From NCBI GenBank assembly GCA_041658565.1, contig JBAZZY010000001.1, positions 1-64,000 of the forward strand: a DNA stretch of 64,000 bases. The letters run 5' to 3'. Below are positions 1 through 7,563 of this stretch, one piece after another (position 1 is the stretch's first letter; the number at the start of each line of letters is the position of its first letter). Under the pieces are notes generated by a model, which was not told the origin of the DNA, did not search any database, and saw only the letters and a program-made list of their open reading frames with translations. Source of the stretch: Actinomycetota bacterium. Its GTDB lineage: Bacteria > Actinomycetota > AC-67. A program made the position numbers and the translations under genes.

Positions 1-87
1 CCTCACTTGGTTGCGCTCGTGCGCGCCGGTGCGAAGTTCGTGAATGGAAAACTGATCGAACGCAACACGGGGAAGGACGCCGCGTGA
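1..87 (+). CDS. C-terminal end of an unidentified protein (truncated by window edge)
   Basis: A reading frame is open from base 1 and stops with TGA at 85-87, giving 28 residues that end in GKDAA. I do not recognise the family. Its stop overlaps a GTG (84-86) that opens the next small frame, the GTGA arrangement used throughout this window for coupled genes. This suggests it is the 3' end of a real gene in the same operon as the kinase and receiver genes downstream. No domain can be named from this fragment. Confidence 0.4.
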   Translation, partial: PHLVALVRAGAKFVNGKLIERNTGKDAA

Positions 88-218
88 TTCACGCCACGCG
101 TTCCACAACATTTGACGATATCTCGATGCACATGTCGATGTTGGACATCAAAGAAGGCAGGACAGACCATGAAGACCTCGCCTCGGACCCGAGGCTTCGC
201 CAGCCCGAAGAGGAATGA
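84..218 (+). CDS. Putative 44-residue protein coupled to the histidine kinase gene
   Basis: GTG at 84 overlaps the previous stop (GTGA). The frame ends with TGA at 216-218, which overlaps an ATG at 215 (ATGA), so both ends show translational-coupling signatures. The product is acidic and polar and matches no family I know. The middle carries three closely spaced Met residues and the C-terminus is Glu-rich. Support rests on the overlap pattern and the operon position, not on homology. It could instead be a remnant of a longer N-terminal part of the kinase. Confidence 0.35.
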   Translation: MIHATRSTTFDDISMHMSMLDIKEGRTDHEDLASDPRLRQPEEE

Positions 219-302
219 CGGGGGCGCAGTTCGTTCTGCGCTTCGGCGCGGTGCTTCGCGAGATGTCGGGGCGCCGAGGATGCCATCCGCAAGGCCAATG
301 AC

Positions 303-1028
303 ATGGTGACTATGGTTAACGAGGAGCTGAAACGAGCGTACGACGACTTGGAGGCCTTCTCGTACAGCGTCGCCCATGACCTCCGCGCTCCGTTACGAGC
401 GATCGATGGATTCTCTCAGATCCTGGCGGAGGATTACGCGGCGCAATTGGATGATGAGGCGAAGCGTGTGGTCGGGGTTGTGACCGAAAACGTCCGGCGC
501 ATGGAAGCCCTTATCGACGACCTCCTCAGCTTTTCCCGTGTCGGTCGGGCCGCGATCACGACTCGTCTGGTTGATATGGCACCGATCGTTCGCGAAGCAG
601 CCGACTGGATGCGCGCGCTCGAACCAGAGCGGAGGATCGATGTGGGGATCGGACCGATGGGTCATGTCCCGTGTGATCCAGCGATGATCAAACAGGTGTG
701 GACGAATCTACTCGCCAACGCTTTCAAGTTCACGCGTTGCCGCGCCGTCGCGCACATCGACATACGCCGTGAGGACCGTCCGGGTGAGGTTGTCTATTCG
801 GTGCGGGACGACGGGGCGGGCTTCGACATGCGATACGCGGCCAAGCTTTTTGGGGTCTTCCAGAGATTGCACCGGGCGGACGAATTCGAGGGCACCGGTA
901 TCGGTCTTGCACTCGTTAGGCGCATCGTGCTGAGGCACGGCGGGTGGGTGGCGGCCGAAGGGGAAATCGACAGAGGGGCAAGCCTCTCCTTCGCGCTTCC
1001 GACGCAAGAGTGGGCGGTGCACCAATAG
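303..1028 (+). CDS. Sensor histidine kinase (HisKA + HATPase_c), apparently frameshifted near its N-terminus
   Basis: The product is a two-component kinase core of about 241 residues without a sensory domain. Residues 5-20 are coiled-coil-like. The H-box FSYSVAHDLRAPLR follows at about 19-32, with His about 26 the predicted phosphorylation site. N-box (WTNLLANAFKF), G1 (DDGAGF), F-box (FGVFQRLH) and G2 (GTGIGLAL) motifs are all visible. It resembles the phytochrome-type kinase class that often works with Rcp1-like receivers, and such a receiver is next door. The ATG at 303 is probably not the ancestral start. A second frame from ATG 215 reads well to about 274 and rejoins this one if one base near 275 is skipped. 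Expression from 303 would still give the full catalytic core. Confidence 0.8.
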   Translation: MVTMVNEELKRAYDDLEAFSYSVAHDLRAPLRAIDGFSQILAEDYAAQLDDEAKRVVGVVTENVRRMEALIDDLLSFSRVGRAAITTRLVDMAPIVREAADWMRALEPERRIDVGIGPMGHVPCDPAMIKQVWTNLLANAFKFTRCRAVAHIDIRREDRPGEVVYSVRDDGAGFDMRYAAKLFGVFQRLHRADEFEGTGIGLALVRRIVLRHGGWVAAEGEIDRGASLSFALPTQEWAVHQ

Positions 1029-1045
1029 CGATAGGGGCACGGGCT

Positions 1046-1510
1046 GTGGAACTCGATGCAGGACAGGTCGCTGGGCCGCGCTACATGTTGTTGATCGAGG
1101 ACAACGTGAGCGACGAAAGGCTGACGAGGCGCGCGCTTCAAAGGGCCAACATCCTGAACAGGCTCGAAGTTGTGCGCGACGGAGTTGAGGCGATCGACTT
1201 CATCTACCGGCCGTCGGCGGACGGTGGAATGCGGGAGCTACCGGCGGTCACCTTGCTGGATCTCAAGCTTCCGAGAATCGATGGCCTGGAAGTCCTTCGA
1301 CGGATCCGGGAGGATGAGCGAACTCGGTTGATGCCCGTCGTCGTGATGACCTCTTCGAAGGAAGAGGAAGACATCCTCGCCGCGTATCAGCTCGGATCGA
1401 ACGCTTATCTGCGAAAGCCCGTGGATGTCGCCGACTTCGTGGTGGCGGCGCGCGTGCTTGGATTGTCCTGGCTGCTCATGAATGAACCACCGCCCGGGGT
1501 GCCATCGTGA
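1046..1510 (+). CDS. Single-domain response regulator (CheY/Rcp1-like)
   Basis: This is a stand-alone receiver domain, the likely phosphoacceptor for the adjacent kinase. Visible motifs are the acidic pair in LLIEDNVSDE, the phosphoacceptor Asp in LLDLKLPRIDG, the conserved Thr/Ser in VVMTSS, and Lys in YLRKPVD. The long insert around FIYRPSADGGMRELP is typical of Rcp1-type receivers partnered with phytochrome-like kinases. The GTG start at 1046 has AGGGG upstream; ATG at 1085 is an alternative and would begin right at the domain. The stop overlaps the GTG of the next gene (1507), so the two are probably co-translated. There is no output domain, so signalling must go through protein contact, perhaps with the HD-GYP protein. 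Confidence 0.85.
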   Translation: MELDAGQVAGPRYMLLIEDNVSDERLTRRALQRANILNRLEVVRDGVEAIDFIYRPSADGGMRELPAVTLLDLKLPRIDGLEVLRRIREDERTRLMPVVVMTSSKEEEDILAAYQLGSNAYLRKPVDVADFVVAARVLGLSWLLMNEPPPGVPS

Positions 1511-3444
1511 GCGCTGCAAGCAGGATCCTTATCCTTGAGGACGTGCTCGCGGACGCCAAGCTTATGGAGAACAAGCTGCGCCGCGCAGGCATCAAGTACG
1601 AAGCACGTGTGGCGGACGGAAGGGCCGCGTACGTCCGGGCGCTTGAGGAGGCGTGGCCGGATCTGATCCTTTGCGATTACACCCTGCCCGATATCGGAGG
1701 CTGCGAGGCTCTCGCACTTGCGAAGCAATGCTGCCCACAGGTCCCTGTCATTATCGTCACCGGTTCGCTCGGCGAGGAAGCTGCGGCGGAGGTTGTCGGA
1801 CTTGGCGCCGTTGACCACGTTCTGAAGTCCGCCTTGCTTCGGCTCGGCCCTGCCGTCCGCCGCGCGCTGCAAGAGCGAGACAGAATCTGCCGCAGCGAGG
1901 AGGATCGCGAGGCCGCAGTCGAGGTTCTCGTACGTCGCGACCGGGTGCTGGAGGCCGTCGTCTTCGCAGCGGGGCGATTGCTGTCCGGTAGCTGGGATGA
2001 TGAAGCCGATGCCATCCTGGCGTGTCTCGGCACGGCGGTTCAGGTCACCCGTGTACGCATCCTCCGGTTGCGCGAGGTACCGGAGGGCACGCCGCTCGTG
2101 AGCCTATTGAAGGAATGGGTGGCGCCGGATGTCGTGAGTGTGGATGGCGCGGCACTCGTGGATCTTCCGTTCTTCGATCTCGGATGTGCCGATTGGTACA
2201 ATCGCTTGCTCGCGCGCGAAGTCGTCCATGGCTCCGTGAGGGAGTTCGCGGAGAGCGGGCGGCCTTTGCTCGAATCGCAAGGCGTCGTCTCACTCGCTTT
2301 GGCCCCGATCTTTGTCGGCGGGAGGCCGTGGGGTCTTCTCGACTTTGAGGATTGCGCGCGCGAACGTCCGTGGTTGTCGACTGAGATCGATGCGTTGCGC
2401 GCTGCTGCGGACACGATTGGATCTGCGATGGCGCGCGAGCGTGCCGAATCGGACCTTCGACTGTCCGAGAGGAGATCGGCCGAGGCTCTTTCTCTCCTGC
2501 GGTCGATCCAATCCACCGCGCCCGTGGGGCTCGCCTTTGTCGATGGAGACCTCAGGTATGTCAGCATCAACGAAAGACTTGCGGCCATCCAGGGGATCTC
2601 AGTACGGGAGTCCATCGGACGCACCGTCGCGGAGACCGGGCCGCACCTGGGGCCTTCGCTTGCGGACTGCTGCCGATACGTCCTTGAAACCGGCGAGGAG
2701 TTGGTCAACGTCGAGTCGCGCGGGGAATGCGCGCAGGAGCCCGGGCGCATCCGTTTCTGGCTCGGCAACTACTACCCGGTGTGCTCGCCCCGGGTTAACC
2801 TCGGCGTCGGCGTCGTCGTCGTCGACGTTACCGAGCAGAAGGAGGCCGAGCAAGAACGCAATGAGTGGGCGCGTGCTTCGGCGGCCTCGATCGCAGCGGC
2901 AACTGAGGCGCGCGATCCATATGTCGCCGGCCATCAGCGGCGAGTTGCTCGCATGGTGGATGTCATCGCTAACGAACTCGGTCTTGACCGAGACACCGTC
3001 GAAGGGATCACGTTGGCGGCCGAGATCCACGACATCGGCAAGATCGGTGTTCCCGCGGAGATCCTGTCGAAGCCCGGCCGTCTCCTCCCCGCGGAGTTCG
3101 AACTTGTCAAGATGCATCCCGGCAATGGCCGCGACATCGTGGCGGGCATCAAGTTCCCTTGGCCGGTCGCCGACATGATCCACCAGCATCACGAGGCCTT
3201 CGATGGGAGCGGCTATCCGCTTGGTCTCAAGGGCGAGGAACTCCTTCTGGGCTCACGGATCCTCCACGTCGCCGACGTACTCGAAGCGATGTCCTCACAC
3301 CGTCCCTACCGCCCTGCGAGGAAAATCGATGAGACCCTCGACGAGATCGAAAAGGGGAAGGGGACTCAGTTCGATCCCGTTGTCGCCGAGGCGTGCCTGC
3401 GTCTGTGCCGCGAAGGCCGCCTCGATCTTGAGGGATGGAAGTAG
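1507..3444 (+). CDS. REC-GAF-PAS-HD-GYP protein, predicted c-di-GMP phosphodiesterase
   Basis: A 645-residue regulator. Residues 1-125 are a receiver domain with phosphoacceptor Asp in LILCDYTLPD. Residues about 140-310 look like a GAF domain and about 330-450 like a PAS domain. Residues about 455-640 are an HD-GYP domain with HDIGK at about 507, HPGNG, HQHHE and DGSGYP at about 566-570, and the ADVLEAMSSHRPYRP segment. All metal-binding and GYP signature residues are present, so hydrolysis of c-di-GMP is expected. It shares the operon with a kinase and a receiver that probably set its phosphorylation state. MshEN-bearing pilus ATPases and a GGDEF protein elsewhere in the window are possible parts of the same circuit; that is inference. 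Confidence 0.9.
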   Translation: MSAASRILILEDVLADAKLMENKLRRAGIKYEARVADGRAAYVRALEEAWPDLILCDYTLPDIGGCEALALAKQCCPQVPVIIVTGSLGEEAAAEVVGLGAVDHVLKSALLRLGPAVRRALQERDRICRSEEDREAAVEVLVRRDRVLEAVVFAAGRLLSGSWDDEADAILACLGTAVQVTRVRILRLREVPEGTPLVSLLKEWVAPDVVSVDGAALVDLPFFDLGCADWYNRLLAREVVHGSVREFAESGRPLLESQGVVSLALAPIFVGGRPWGLLDFEDCARERPWLSTEIDALRAAADTIGSAMARERAESDLRLSERRSAEALSLLRSIQSTAPVGLAFVDGDLRYVSINERLAAIQGISVRESIGRTVAETGPHLGPSLADCCRYVLETGEELVNVESRGECAQEPGRIRFWLGNYYPVCSPRVNLGVGVVVVDVTEQKEAEQERNEWARASAASIAAATEARDPYVAGHQRRVARMVDVIANELGLDRDTVEGITLAAEIHDIGKIGVPAEILSKPGRLLPAEFELVKMHPGNGRDIVAGIKFPWPVADMIHQHHEAFDGSGYPLGLKGEELLLGSRILHVADVLEAMSSHRPYRPARKIDETLDEIEKGKGTQFDPVVAEACLRLCREGRLDLEGWK

Positions 3445-3519
3445 CGTCGATGATTGCGCGCGCGCGCGAGGCCTTTCGATAGGCGCGACGTCCACGGGAC
3501 TCGCTGAGAGGAGTGGTCG

Positions 3520-4089
3520 ATGGAAGAAGGTGCGCAAGGTTTGTCGTTGCCCTCGGGCACGAGTGAAGAGAACGGGAACCGTCACATCGACGCGTGGATC
3601 AGGGGCAGGACGCACCGGCTGTCCCCACAGGAGTGGCGGGTGATAACCCTGGCCTTCGAGAACGTCGGTCCTTCCGGAGCCCTATCTACCCTTGGTATCG
3701 CGGGCCGGACCTTGGAGAGACATCGATCGTCGATAAGGCGAAAGCTTGCGATTCCACCCGGAGTGAGGTTCGACGAGTACGTCCGTCGGGTGTTCGCTGT
3801 CGAGGTCCAATCGGAGCGCTCTGCGCCGCTTGCGGAAGCAAGAGCGAATGATGAACGCCGAGTGAAGTGGCTGCTGCGTCTATCACTCGACGAGTTGCGC
3901 GAACTCGGCGCGTCAGCAAGGATCCGCGCGCGCACCATCCAGAGTCCCTTGGCTGCCGAGGTCGATGAAGAACTCGTGCGCGAAGCTGACGATCTCCGGG
4001 AAGTCGGGTTCGCTATGACCGAGCTCTATGAAGCGACGGTGCGCGCCATTCGCGCGAGGTCCGCTTCGATTGACGCAGGTGTCGGCTGA
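3520..4089 (+). CDS. LuxR/GerE-type HTH regulator, small
   Basis: A 189-residue protein. Residues about 30-90 resemble a LuxR-type helix-turn-helix: LSPQEWRV, then a degenerate 'ignore/avoid' helix, then GRTLERHRSSIRRKL where the recognition helix is expected. The remainder is charged and helical and resembles no effector domain I know. There is no receiver domain, so any phospho-signal would have to come from a partner. It lies 75 bases after the HD-GYP gene on the same strand, which suggests it belongs to or follows that operon. The ATG at 3520 is preceded by GAGAGGAG. The DNA-binding role is inferred from the HTH only. Confidence 0.65.
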   Translation: MEEGAQGLSLPSGTSEENGNRHIDAWIRGRTHRLSPQEWRVITLAFENVGPSGALSTLGIAGRTLERHRSSIRRKLAIPPGVRFDEYVRRVFAVEVQSERSAPLAEARANDERRVKWLLRLSLDELRELGASARIRARTIQSPLAAEVDEELVREADDLREVGFAMTELYEATVRAIRARSASIDAGVG

Positions 4090-4099
4090 TCAGTCCAGC

Positions 4100-4259
4100 C
4101 GACCGGGAGGGCGTCGTTCTCACGCCGACGATTCCGTTCTCACGCGGCACCGCGTGGTCTCCTCGCCGGCACCTGGCGACGATCGCTCCCGGCGGGGTCC
4201 AGTCGAAGCCTACGACGTCCACCTTGGTGCCAACGACGCGAGCGCTGACCGATTTCGCG
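4100..4259 (-). pseudogene. Short gene remnant downstream of the nucleotidyltransferase gene
   Basis: Reading the minus strand through this gap gives a protein-like stretch including VVGTKVDVVGFDWTPPGA and IVARCRRGD, with no plausible start and early loss of sense. It looks like the 3'-side remnant of a gene, but I cannot name the family. The rest of the 170-bp gap between the HTH gene and the convergent nucleotidyltransferase gene shows nothing else. This point marks the left edge of the accessory island. Confidence 0.25.
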
Positions 4260-5075
4260 TCAACTCTCCCCGCGGGGATGGAGAAGGTCTAAGGCCAAAG
4301 CGGAGCATGCAGCCGCGATTTCTACCGGATCCTCAAGAGGAACCAGTGCGCGGCCCGCCATCTGGCAACCCTGGGCCTCGGGTGTACCGAATAGCTCGCG
4401 GAGGTAGTCGATCGCCGCTCGGGCGACGTCTCTGGATCGATCATCAACCAAGAGGTGATTGACGCCGGCGGCTAAGGTCTCGGTCGGGATCGCGCGCAGA
4501 ATTCTGAAAGTGTCGAGAGCGTCCTTGTCTGCGAGTCGATCCGGAGAATCCCTTCGCTCATAGATCTTGTGCAGCTTGGAAACCAGGAGAGCGGCCGGGC
4601 CCGCGACCATGATCACCAAGGAACGCGAGTCTGCGTGATCGAGGGATGCAACAGAGACCGGCGCGCGTTCGACGAGCACGGCTTCGAGACCTTTGGCCTT
4701 GCGCGCAACCTGATCGCCATGAACTCCGAGTCGCGCACCGCGGCGACCAGCCCCGCCGACAGCTTCTGGAACGAGCAGATCGACTTGGACATCACCTCTG
4801 CCGCGCCAGATGCCGGGTTGCCTGAGATCACGGACGAAGCCGGCATCCGTCATGGCTTGTTCGATCCGGGGCTGGTCGTGGAGTTCCGCCGGGTCGAGCA
4901 CCAGATCGGCGTCGGTCGTGTACTCGGCGATCGCGAACTCAGCTGCACCGGTGTGGACGTAGATAGCCTGGGCGCCAACCAGCACGATCGCGTCGAGTTG
5001 CTCACGCAGGGCTTCCAGAGCGTCGAGCAGGACTCGCCGCGCTGCCACGTACTCGGGATCAAGAACGCCAGACAT
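4260..5075 (-). CDS. Nucleotidyltransferase (AbiEii/MNT-type), candidate toxin of a type IV-like TA pair
   Basis: A 271-residue product with a nucleotidyltransferase-fold N-terminus: the VLVGAQAIYVHTG segment at about 30-45 corresponds to the GG/S loop, and TTDADLVLD at about 52-60 supplies the catalytic Asp pair. A basic KLHKIYERRDSPDR region follows. It overlaps the upstream winged-helix gene by 17 bp and would be co-transcribed with it, the layout of AbiE-type toxin-antitoxin systems. Bases 4354-4942 are repeated almost exactly at 8332-8915, where the copy is broken. Codon use is less GCGCGC-rich than the core genes, consistent with acquired DNA. Toxin activity is inferred from context. 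Confidence 0.7.
   Translation of the reverse strand: MSGVLDPEYVAARRVLLDALEALREQLDAIVLVGAQAIYVHTGAAEFAIAEYTTDADLVLDPAELHDQPRIEQAMTDAGFVRDLRQPGIWRGRGDVQVDLLVPEAVGGAGRRGARLGVHGDQVARKAKGLEAVLVERAPVSVASLDHADSRSLVIMVAGPAALLVSKLHKIYERRDSPDRLADKDALDTFRILRAIPTETLAAGVNHLLVDDRSRDVARAAIDYLRELFGTPEAQGCQMAGRALVPLEDPVEIAAACSALALDLLHPRGES
4354..4942. repeat. Duplicated segment, copy A (intact) of the nucleotidyltransferase gene
   Basis: This block is nearly identical to 8332-8915 in the same orientation. By eye the differences are scattered substitutions, a 3-base deletion in copy B (about 8500), a 1-base deletion at about 8829 and one or two bases near the far end. The left boundary is sharp (CCCGCCATCTGGCAAC in both); the right one fades at about 4942/8915. 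Each copy lies upstream in coordinate of a tRNA-Sec 3' fragment, so the unit nucleotidyltransferase plus tRNA fragment appears twice. Confidence 0.85.
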
Positions 5076-6132
5076 CTTCGTTCTGCTCCATCCATGTGAT
5101 CAATGCGTCCCCCTCGGCCGGCCCGCGTCCGGGGCTTGTAAGCAGATCGGCAGCGACTTGGGACGCAGCCGCGTACGTGAGCCCGTCGCGCATCGCCGTC
5201 CGCTCGAAGACGACATCATCGAACGGCTCCGCCAGGATGACGTTCGCACCCGTATCCGCCGGACGGAGGTCGAGCTTCTTTGCCGCGTCAGAAATGGACG
5301 TCACGTAGAGGGCTGCGAGACGTGCCGGAGCGACGGCTGCGAGCTGAACGGCGGCAAAGGAGCCCGTTACCGAATACGCCATTCCGAACTCCCGGAGTCT
5401 TTCGAGAAGCGCCTGTGAACCCCGGGGTGCGAGAAACGTCTGAGTGCGGCTGGATCTTGTGAAAGCGTAATCCTGCACCCATCGGCGAATGAGACCCGGC
5501 CAGTCGACGGATTCGATCGGGCCTCGGCCTTCGCGTATCACGATCGCCTCGCGGTCGAGAAGTTCGACGACGCGCGAGACCGACGCCACCGGCGTTCGCG
5601 ATAGTTCCGCAAGCTCTCTGACACCGTAGGGGGGCCGGAAGTCGCACAGTGCCCGCACAGCTCGTCCCGCGGTAGGGCCCTTCAATGAGCGAAGCGGTCT
5701 CTCGTCGGGCCACGGGCTGGAATCAGCGCCGGTACGTTCCACGAAGAGTGCGGGACGCTCAAGCGCCAAGCGCAAGTTCCCGGTCGCATCCGCGTAAGCA
5801 GCGCCGGCCTTGGCCAGTCGCTCGCGTGTCCTTGGCCCCAGGAAAGGTGCGACGATGAGCGGAGCCTCGGGACCATATCGACGGACCTGCTCGAGTACCG
5901 CCGGTACGTCCTTGGGGTCGATCCTTCTCTTAAACCCCACGATGAAAGTCGCCCCTTTCCCTTCCGGGCTGCGGATCTCTAGGAGGGCGTCGGGGCGCGA
6001 TCTCGATTTGGCTCCGCCCCGCGTAGGGTCGCGCTCAAGGAGTATTACCTCCCACGACTCGGGAAGCCGCTCCTTCAGCGTGTCGACAAAGGATCGCAAT
6101 AAGTCTGTCGCAGTAATCGCCTTATTCCACAT
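5059..6132 (-). CDS. AbiEi-like winged-helix regulator with N-terminal nuclease-like region, candidate antitoxin
   Basis: A 357-residue product. Residues 1-115 look like a restriction-endonuclease-like fold (PDALLEIRSP, FIVGFKRRIDPKDVPAV), followed by YADATGNLRLAL. Residues about 140-200 hold a winged helix (YGVRELAELSRTPVASVSRVVELLDREA). The C-terminal part (TGSFAAVQLA, NVILAEPFDDVVFERT, QVAADLLTSPGRGP) resembles the sensor-like C-terminus of actinobacterial proteins annotated as AbiEi-family antitoxins. It precedes and overlaps the nucleotidyltransferase gene. Its start lies about 100 bp from the tRNA-Sec 3' fragment at 6236-6296. An autoregulating antitoxin role is inferred; the nuclease-like region might be inactive. 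Confidence 0.65.
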   Translation of the reverse strand: MWNKAITATDLLRSFVDTLKERLPESWEVILLERDPTRGGAKSRSRPDALLEIRSPEGKGATFIVGFKRRIDPKDVPAVLEQVRRYGPEAPLIVAPFLGPRTRERLAKAGAAYADATGNLRLALERPALFVERTGADSSPWPDERPLRSLKGPTAGRAVRALCDFRPPYGVRELAELSRTPVASVSRVVELLDREAIVIREGRGPIESVDWPGLIRRWVQDYAFTRSSRTQTFLAPRGSQALLERLREFGMAYSVTGSFAAVQLAAVAPARLAALYVTSISDAAKKLDLRPADTGANVILAEPFDDVVFERTAMRDGLTYAAASQVAADLLTSPGRGPAEGDALITWMEQNEDVWRS

Positions 6133-6235
6133 GAGGTGGAACAGCTTAGTTCATGGAACACACTCGGGCAACCAGGGACCGCCTCCGTGCGGGGACCCAT
6201 CGGAGACAGAATTCTGAGCCCGCGTTTCCGCAGGT

Positions 6236-6296
6236 AGCGGAGGCGGAAGGAATCGAACCCACCCGGCCCGGTGAAGGGCCGCACCGGTTTTGAAGC
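6236..6296 (-). pseudogene. tRNA-Sec 3' half (anticodon loop to 3' end), likely att scar A
   Basis: On the minus strand the segment begins with the anticodon loop CTTCAAA (anticodon TCA). It continues with ACCGGTG, a long variable arm CGGCCC-TTCACC-GGGCCG that pairs perfectly, then a T-arm/loop GGTGGGTTCGATTCC and ends CCGCCTCCGCTA. The UCA anticodon and long variable arm indicate selenocysteine tRNA. No 5' half is present: no GGAGGCGG acceptor strand lies upstream. The T-stem has a mismatch and the end is CTA, not CCA. It cannot work as a tRNA. It matches 9030-9090 in length and layout, as expected for an integration-site duplicate. Confidence 0.75.
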
Positions 6297-6423
6297 GTTG
6301 CCTGGGTACCTTGGCGGCCTGCGGGAGTGAGCGCTTTCGCAGGTCGTGCGGGTCCAGTGATAGCCGGGTCAACGGGGGGCGGCAACTCAGCGCCCGGGCG
6401 CGTCCTGTCGTTTGTGTAAGTGT

Positions 6424-6460
6424 GTGACCTCCCGGAGTCGTGCAGACCCCAGGAGGTCAC
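6424..6460. repeat. Inverted repeat, 9-bp perfect arms
   Basis: GTGACCTCC (6424-6432) pairs with GGAGGTCAC (6452-6460) around a 19-base spacer. It lies directly upstream of the transposase-like scrap and may be an end or operator of that lost element. No terminator-like T-run follows. Confidence 0.5.
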
Positions 6461-6589
6461 GATGAACACAAGACCTGTGGATGACTCGGCGTCGACGGCG
6501 TCCAGGCCGGAGCGTCCAACGATTGATCCCGAGCCCTTCCGCACGGCAGGCACAGGTAACGGAACACGATCCACGCCGACCAGTTCGAG

Positions 6590-6692
6590 TAGCCAAGGCT
6601 CAACCCACCCGCAGACCTGCGGGAAAGTCGAGCTCTTCCACCAGACCCTCAATGAGGATGCTGCGCTCGACGCGTGCGACACGTTCGCCTGA
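6590..6692 (+). pseudogene. IS481-like (rve/DDE) transposase C-terminal scrap
   Basis: In the frame ending at 6692 the residues THPQTCGKVELFHQTLNED closely resemble the block preceding and containing the catalytic Glu region of IS481-type transposases (pattern HPQTxGKVERFHQTL). Nothing upstream in this or the other frames restores a transposase. The frame from ATG 6462 that contains it is low-complexity Ser/Thr/Pro and probably not a real gene. It is a decayed insertion-sequence fragment between the tRNA-Sec scar and the membrane-protein genes. Confidence 0.55.
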
Positions 6693-6701
6693 CCGGCCAG
6701 T

Positions 6702-6723
6702 CGCAAAGGTAGACGTCTTTGCG
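6702..6723. repeat. Short hairpin upstream of the TIGR02587-like gene
   Basis: CGCAAAG (6702-6708) and CTTTGCG (6717-6723) form a 7-bp perfect inverted repeat with an 8-base loop, about 30 bases before the ATG at 6754. Position suggests a regulator site or part of the 5' region; there is no T-run. Confidence 0.35.
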
Positions 6724-6753
6724 GCTTCGGAGCGACGGGGTAATGATAGAGCG

Positions 6754-7563
6754 ATGCCGTCGAAGGCACCACACACACGCGCTCCTGACCTGATGCGGGG
6801 CGTTGCCGGCGGGGCGCTCTTGGGTGTTCCGTTGCTGTTCACGCAGGAGGTCTGGGACCTCGGCGAGACGCTTGACCCTCTCGTGATCCTCGCGCTCATC
6901 ACCGTGGCCTTCGGCGCCGACGTGGTGCTCTCATACTTCGTCGGATTCCGTGCGGGACGAACCCACCGGCCGATCGAAGATGCGGTGGTCGGCTTCGGCC
7001 TGTCGGTCATCCTCGCCGCGGTCCTGCTCCTGGTCCTCGGTCGGATCCAGATCGGCATGCCGACTGGCAACCTGACCGGCCTCGTTGCGCTCACCTCCAT
7101 CCCGATAGGGATCGGATTCGCGATCGGCAACGCGCTCGCGCCGCGCAAGGGAGGCGAGGGTGCGCGCGAGATGACCGGGGCGTCCGGAGACCTTCTTGCC
7201 GCGGCCGCAGGTGCCATCGTGCTCGCGCTGAACATCGCCCCCACCGAGGAGCCGATCCGGCTCGCTCAAGAACTCGGCTGGATCCGGCTCACTCTGCTGG
7301 TCGGTGTCTCACTGCTGCTTCCATATCTCATCGTGTTCGAGGCTGAATTCGGCGGTCGCGAGACCAGGCGCGCGCACAACGGGGCGACGCAGCATCCTTC
7401 CACGGAGACGGCGTTGGCGTACCTGATCGCTTTCCTTCTCTCAGGGGTCCTTCTGTGGGCCTTCGGACGCCTCGATGCGATGGATGGTCCTGCCCTGTCG
7501 GCAGTCGTCGTCCTTTCATTCCCGGCGTCTTTGGGCGCGGCACTCGGACGGATGCTGGTGTGA
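6754..7563 (+). CDS. TIGR02587-like integral membrane protein
   Basis: A 269-residue hydrophobic protein with about seven predicted membrane segments (GGALLGVPLLF, LVILALITVAFGADVVLSY, VGFGLSVILAAVLLLVLG, ALTSIPIGIGFAIGNAL, LLAAAAGAIVLALNIAPTEE, LTLLVGVSLLLPYLIVF, AYLIAFLLSGVLLWAFG and a last C-terminal one). Overall architecture, the APTEEP motif and a partner gene of the TIGR02588 type immediately downstream match the uncharacterised TIGR02587/TIGR02588 pair. Biochemical role is unknown. A TAATGA/TGATAG -10-like box ends 4-7 bases before ATG 6754, so the mRNA may be leaderless. The gene lies between the two tRNA-Sec scars and is plausibly element cargo. Confidence 0.75.
   Translation: MPSKAPHTRAPDLMRGVAGGALLGVPLLFTQEVWDLGETLDPLVILALITVAFGADVVLSYFVGFRAGRTHRPIEDAVVGFGLSVILAAVLLLVLGRIQIGMPTGNLTGLVALTSIPIGIGFAIGNALAPRKGGEGAREMTGASGDLLAAAAGAIVLALNIAPTEEPIRLAQELGWIRLTLLVGVSLLLPYLIVFEAEFGGRETRRAHNGATQHPSTETALAYLIAFLLSGVLLWAFGRLDAMDGPALSAVVVLSFPASLGAALGRMLV

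Noticed and set aside
216..218. In-frame TGA between the 84-218 frame and the kinase frame as a selenocysteine codon
   Set aside because: Tempting because tRNA-Sec pieces occur nearby, but the residues after the TGA in that frame are not protein-like until about 276, no SECIS-like hairpin follows at the right distance, and a normal ATGA overlap explains the site.
6236..6345. Complete tRNA-Sec gene at 6.3 kb
   Set aside because: No acceptor 5' strand or D-arm upstream of the anticodon loop; bases before the loop do not pair with ACCGGTG. Only a 3' half exists.
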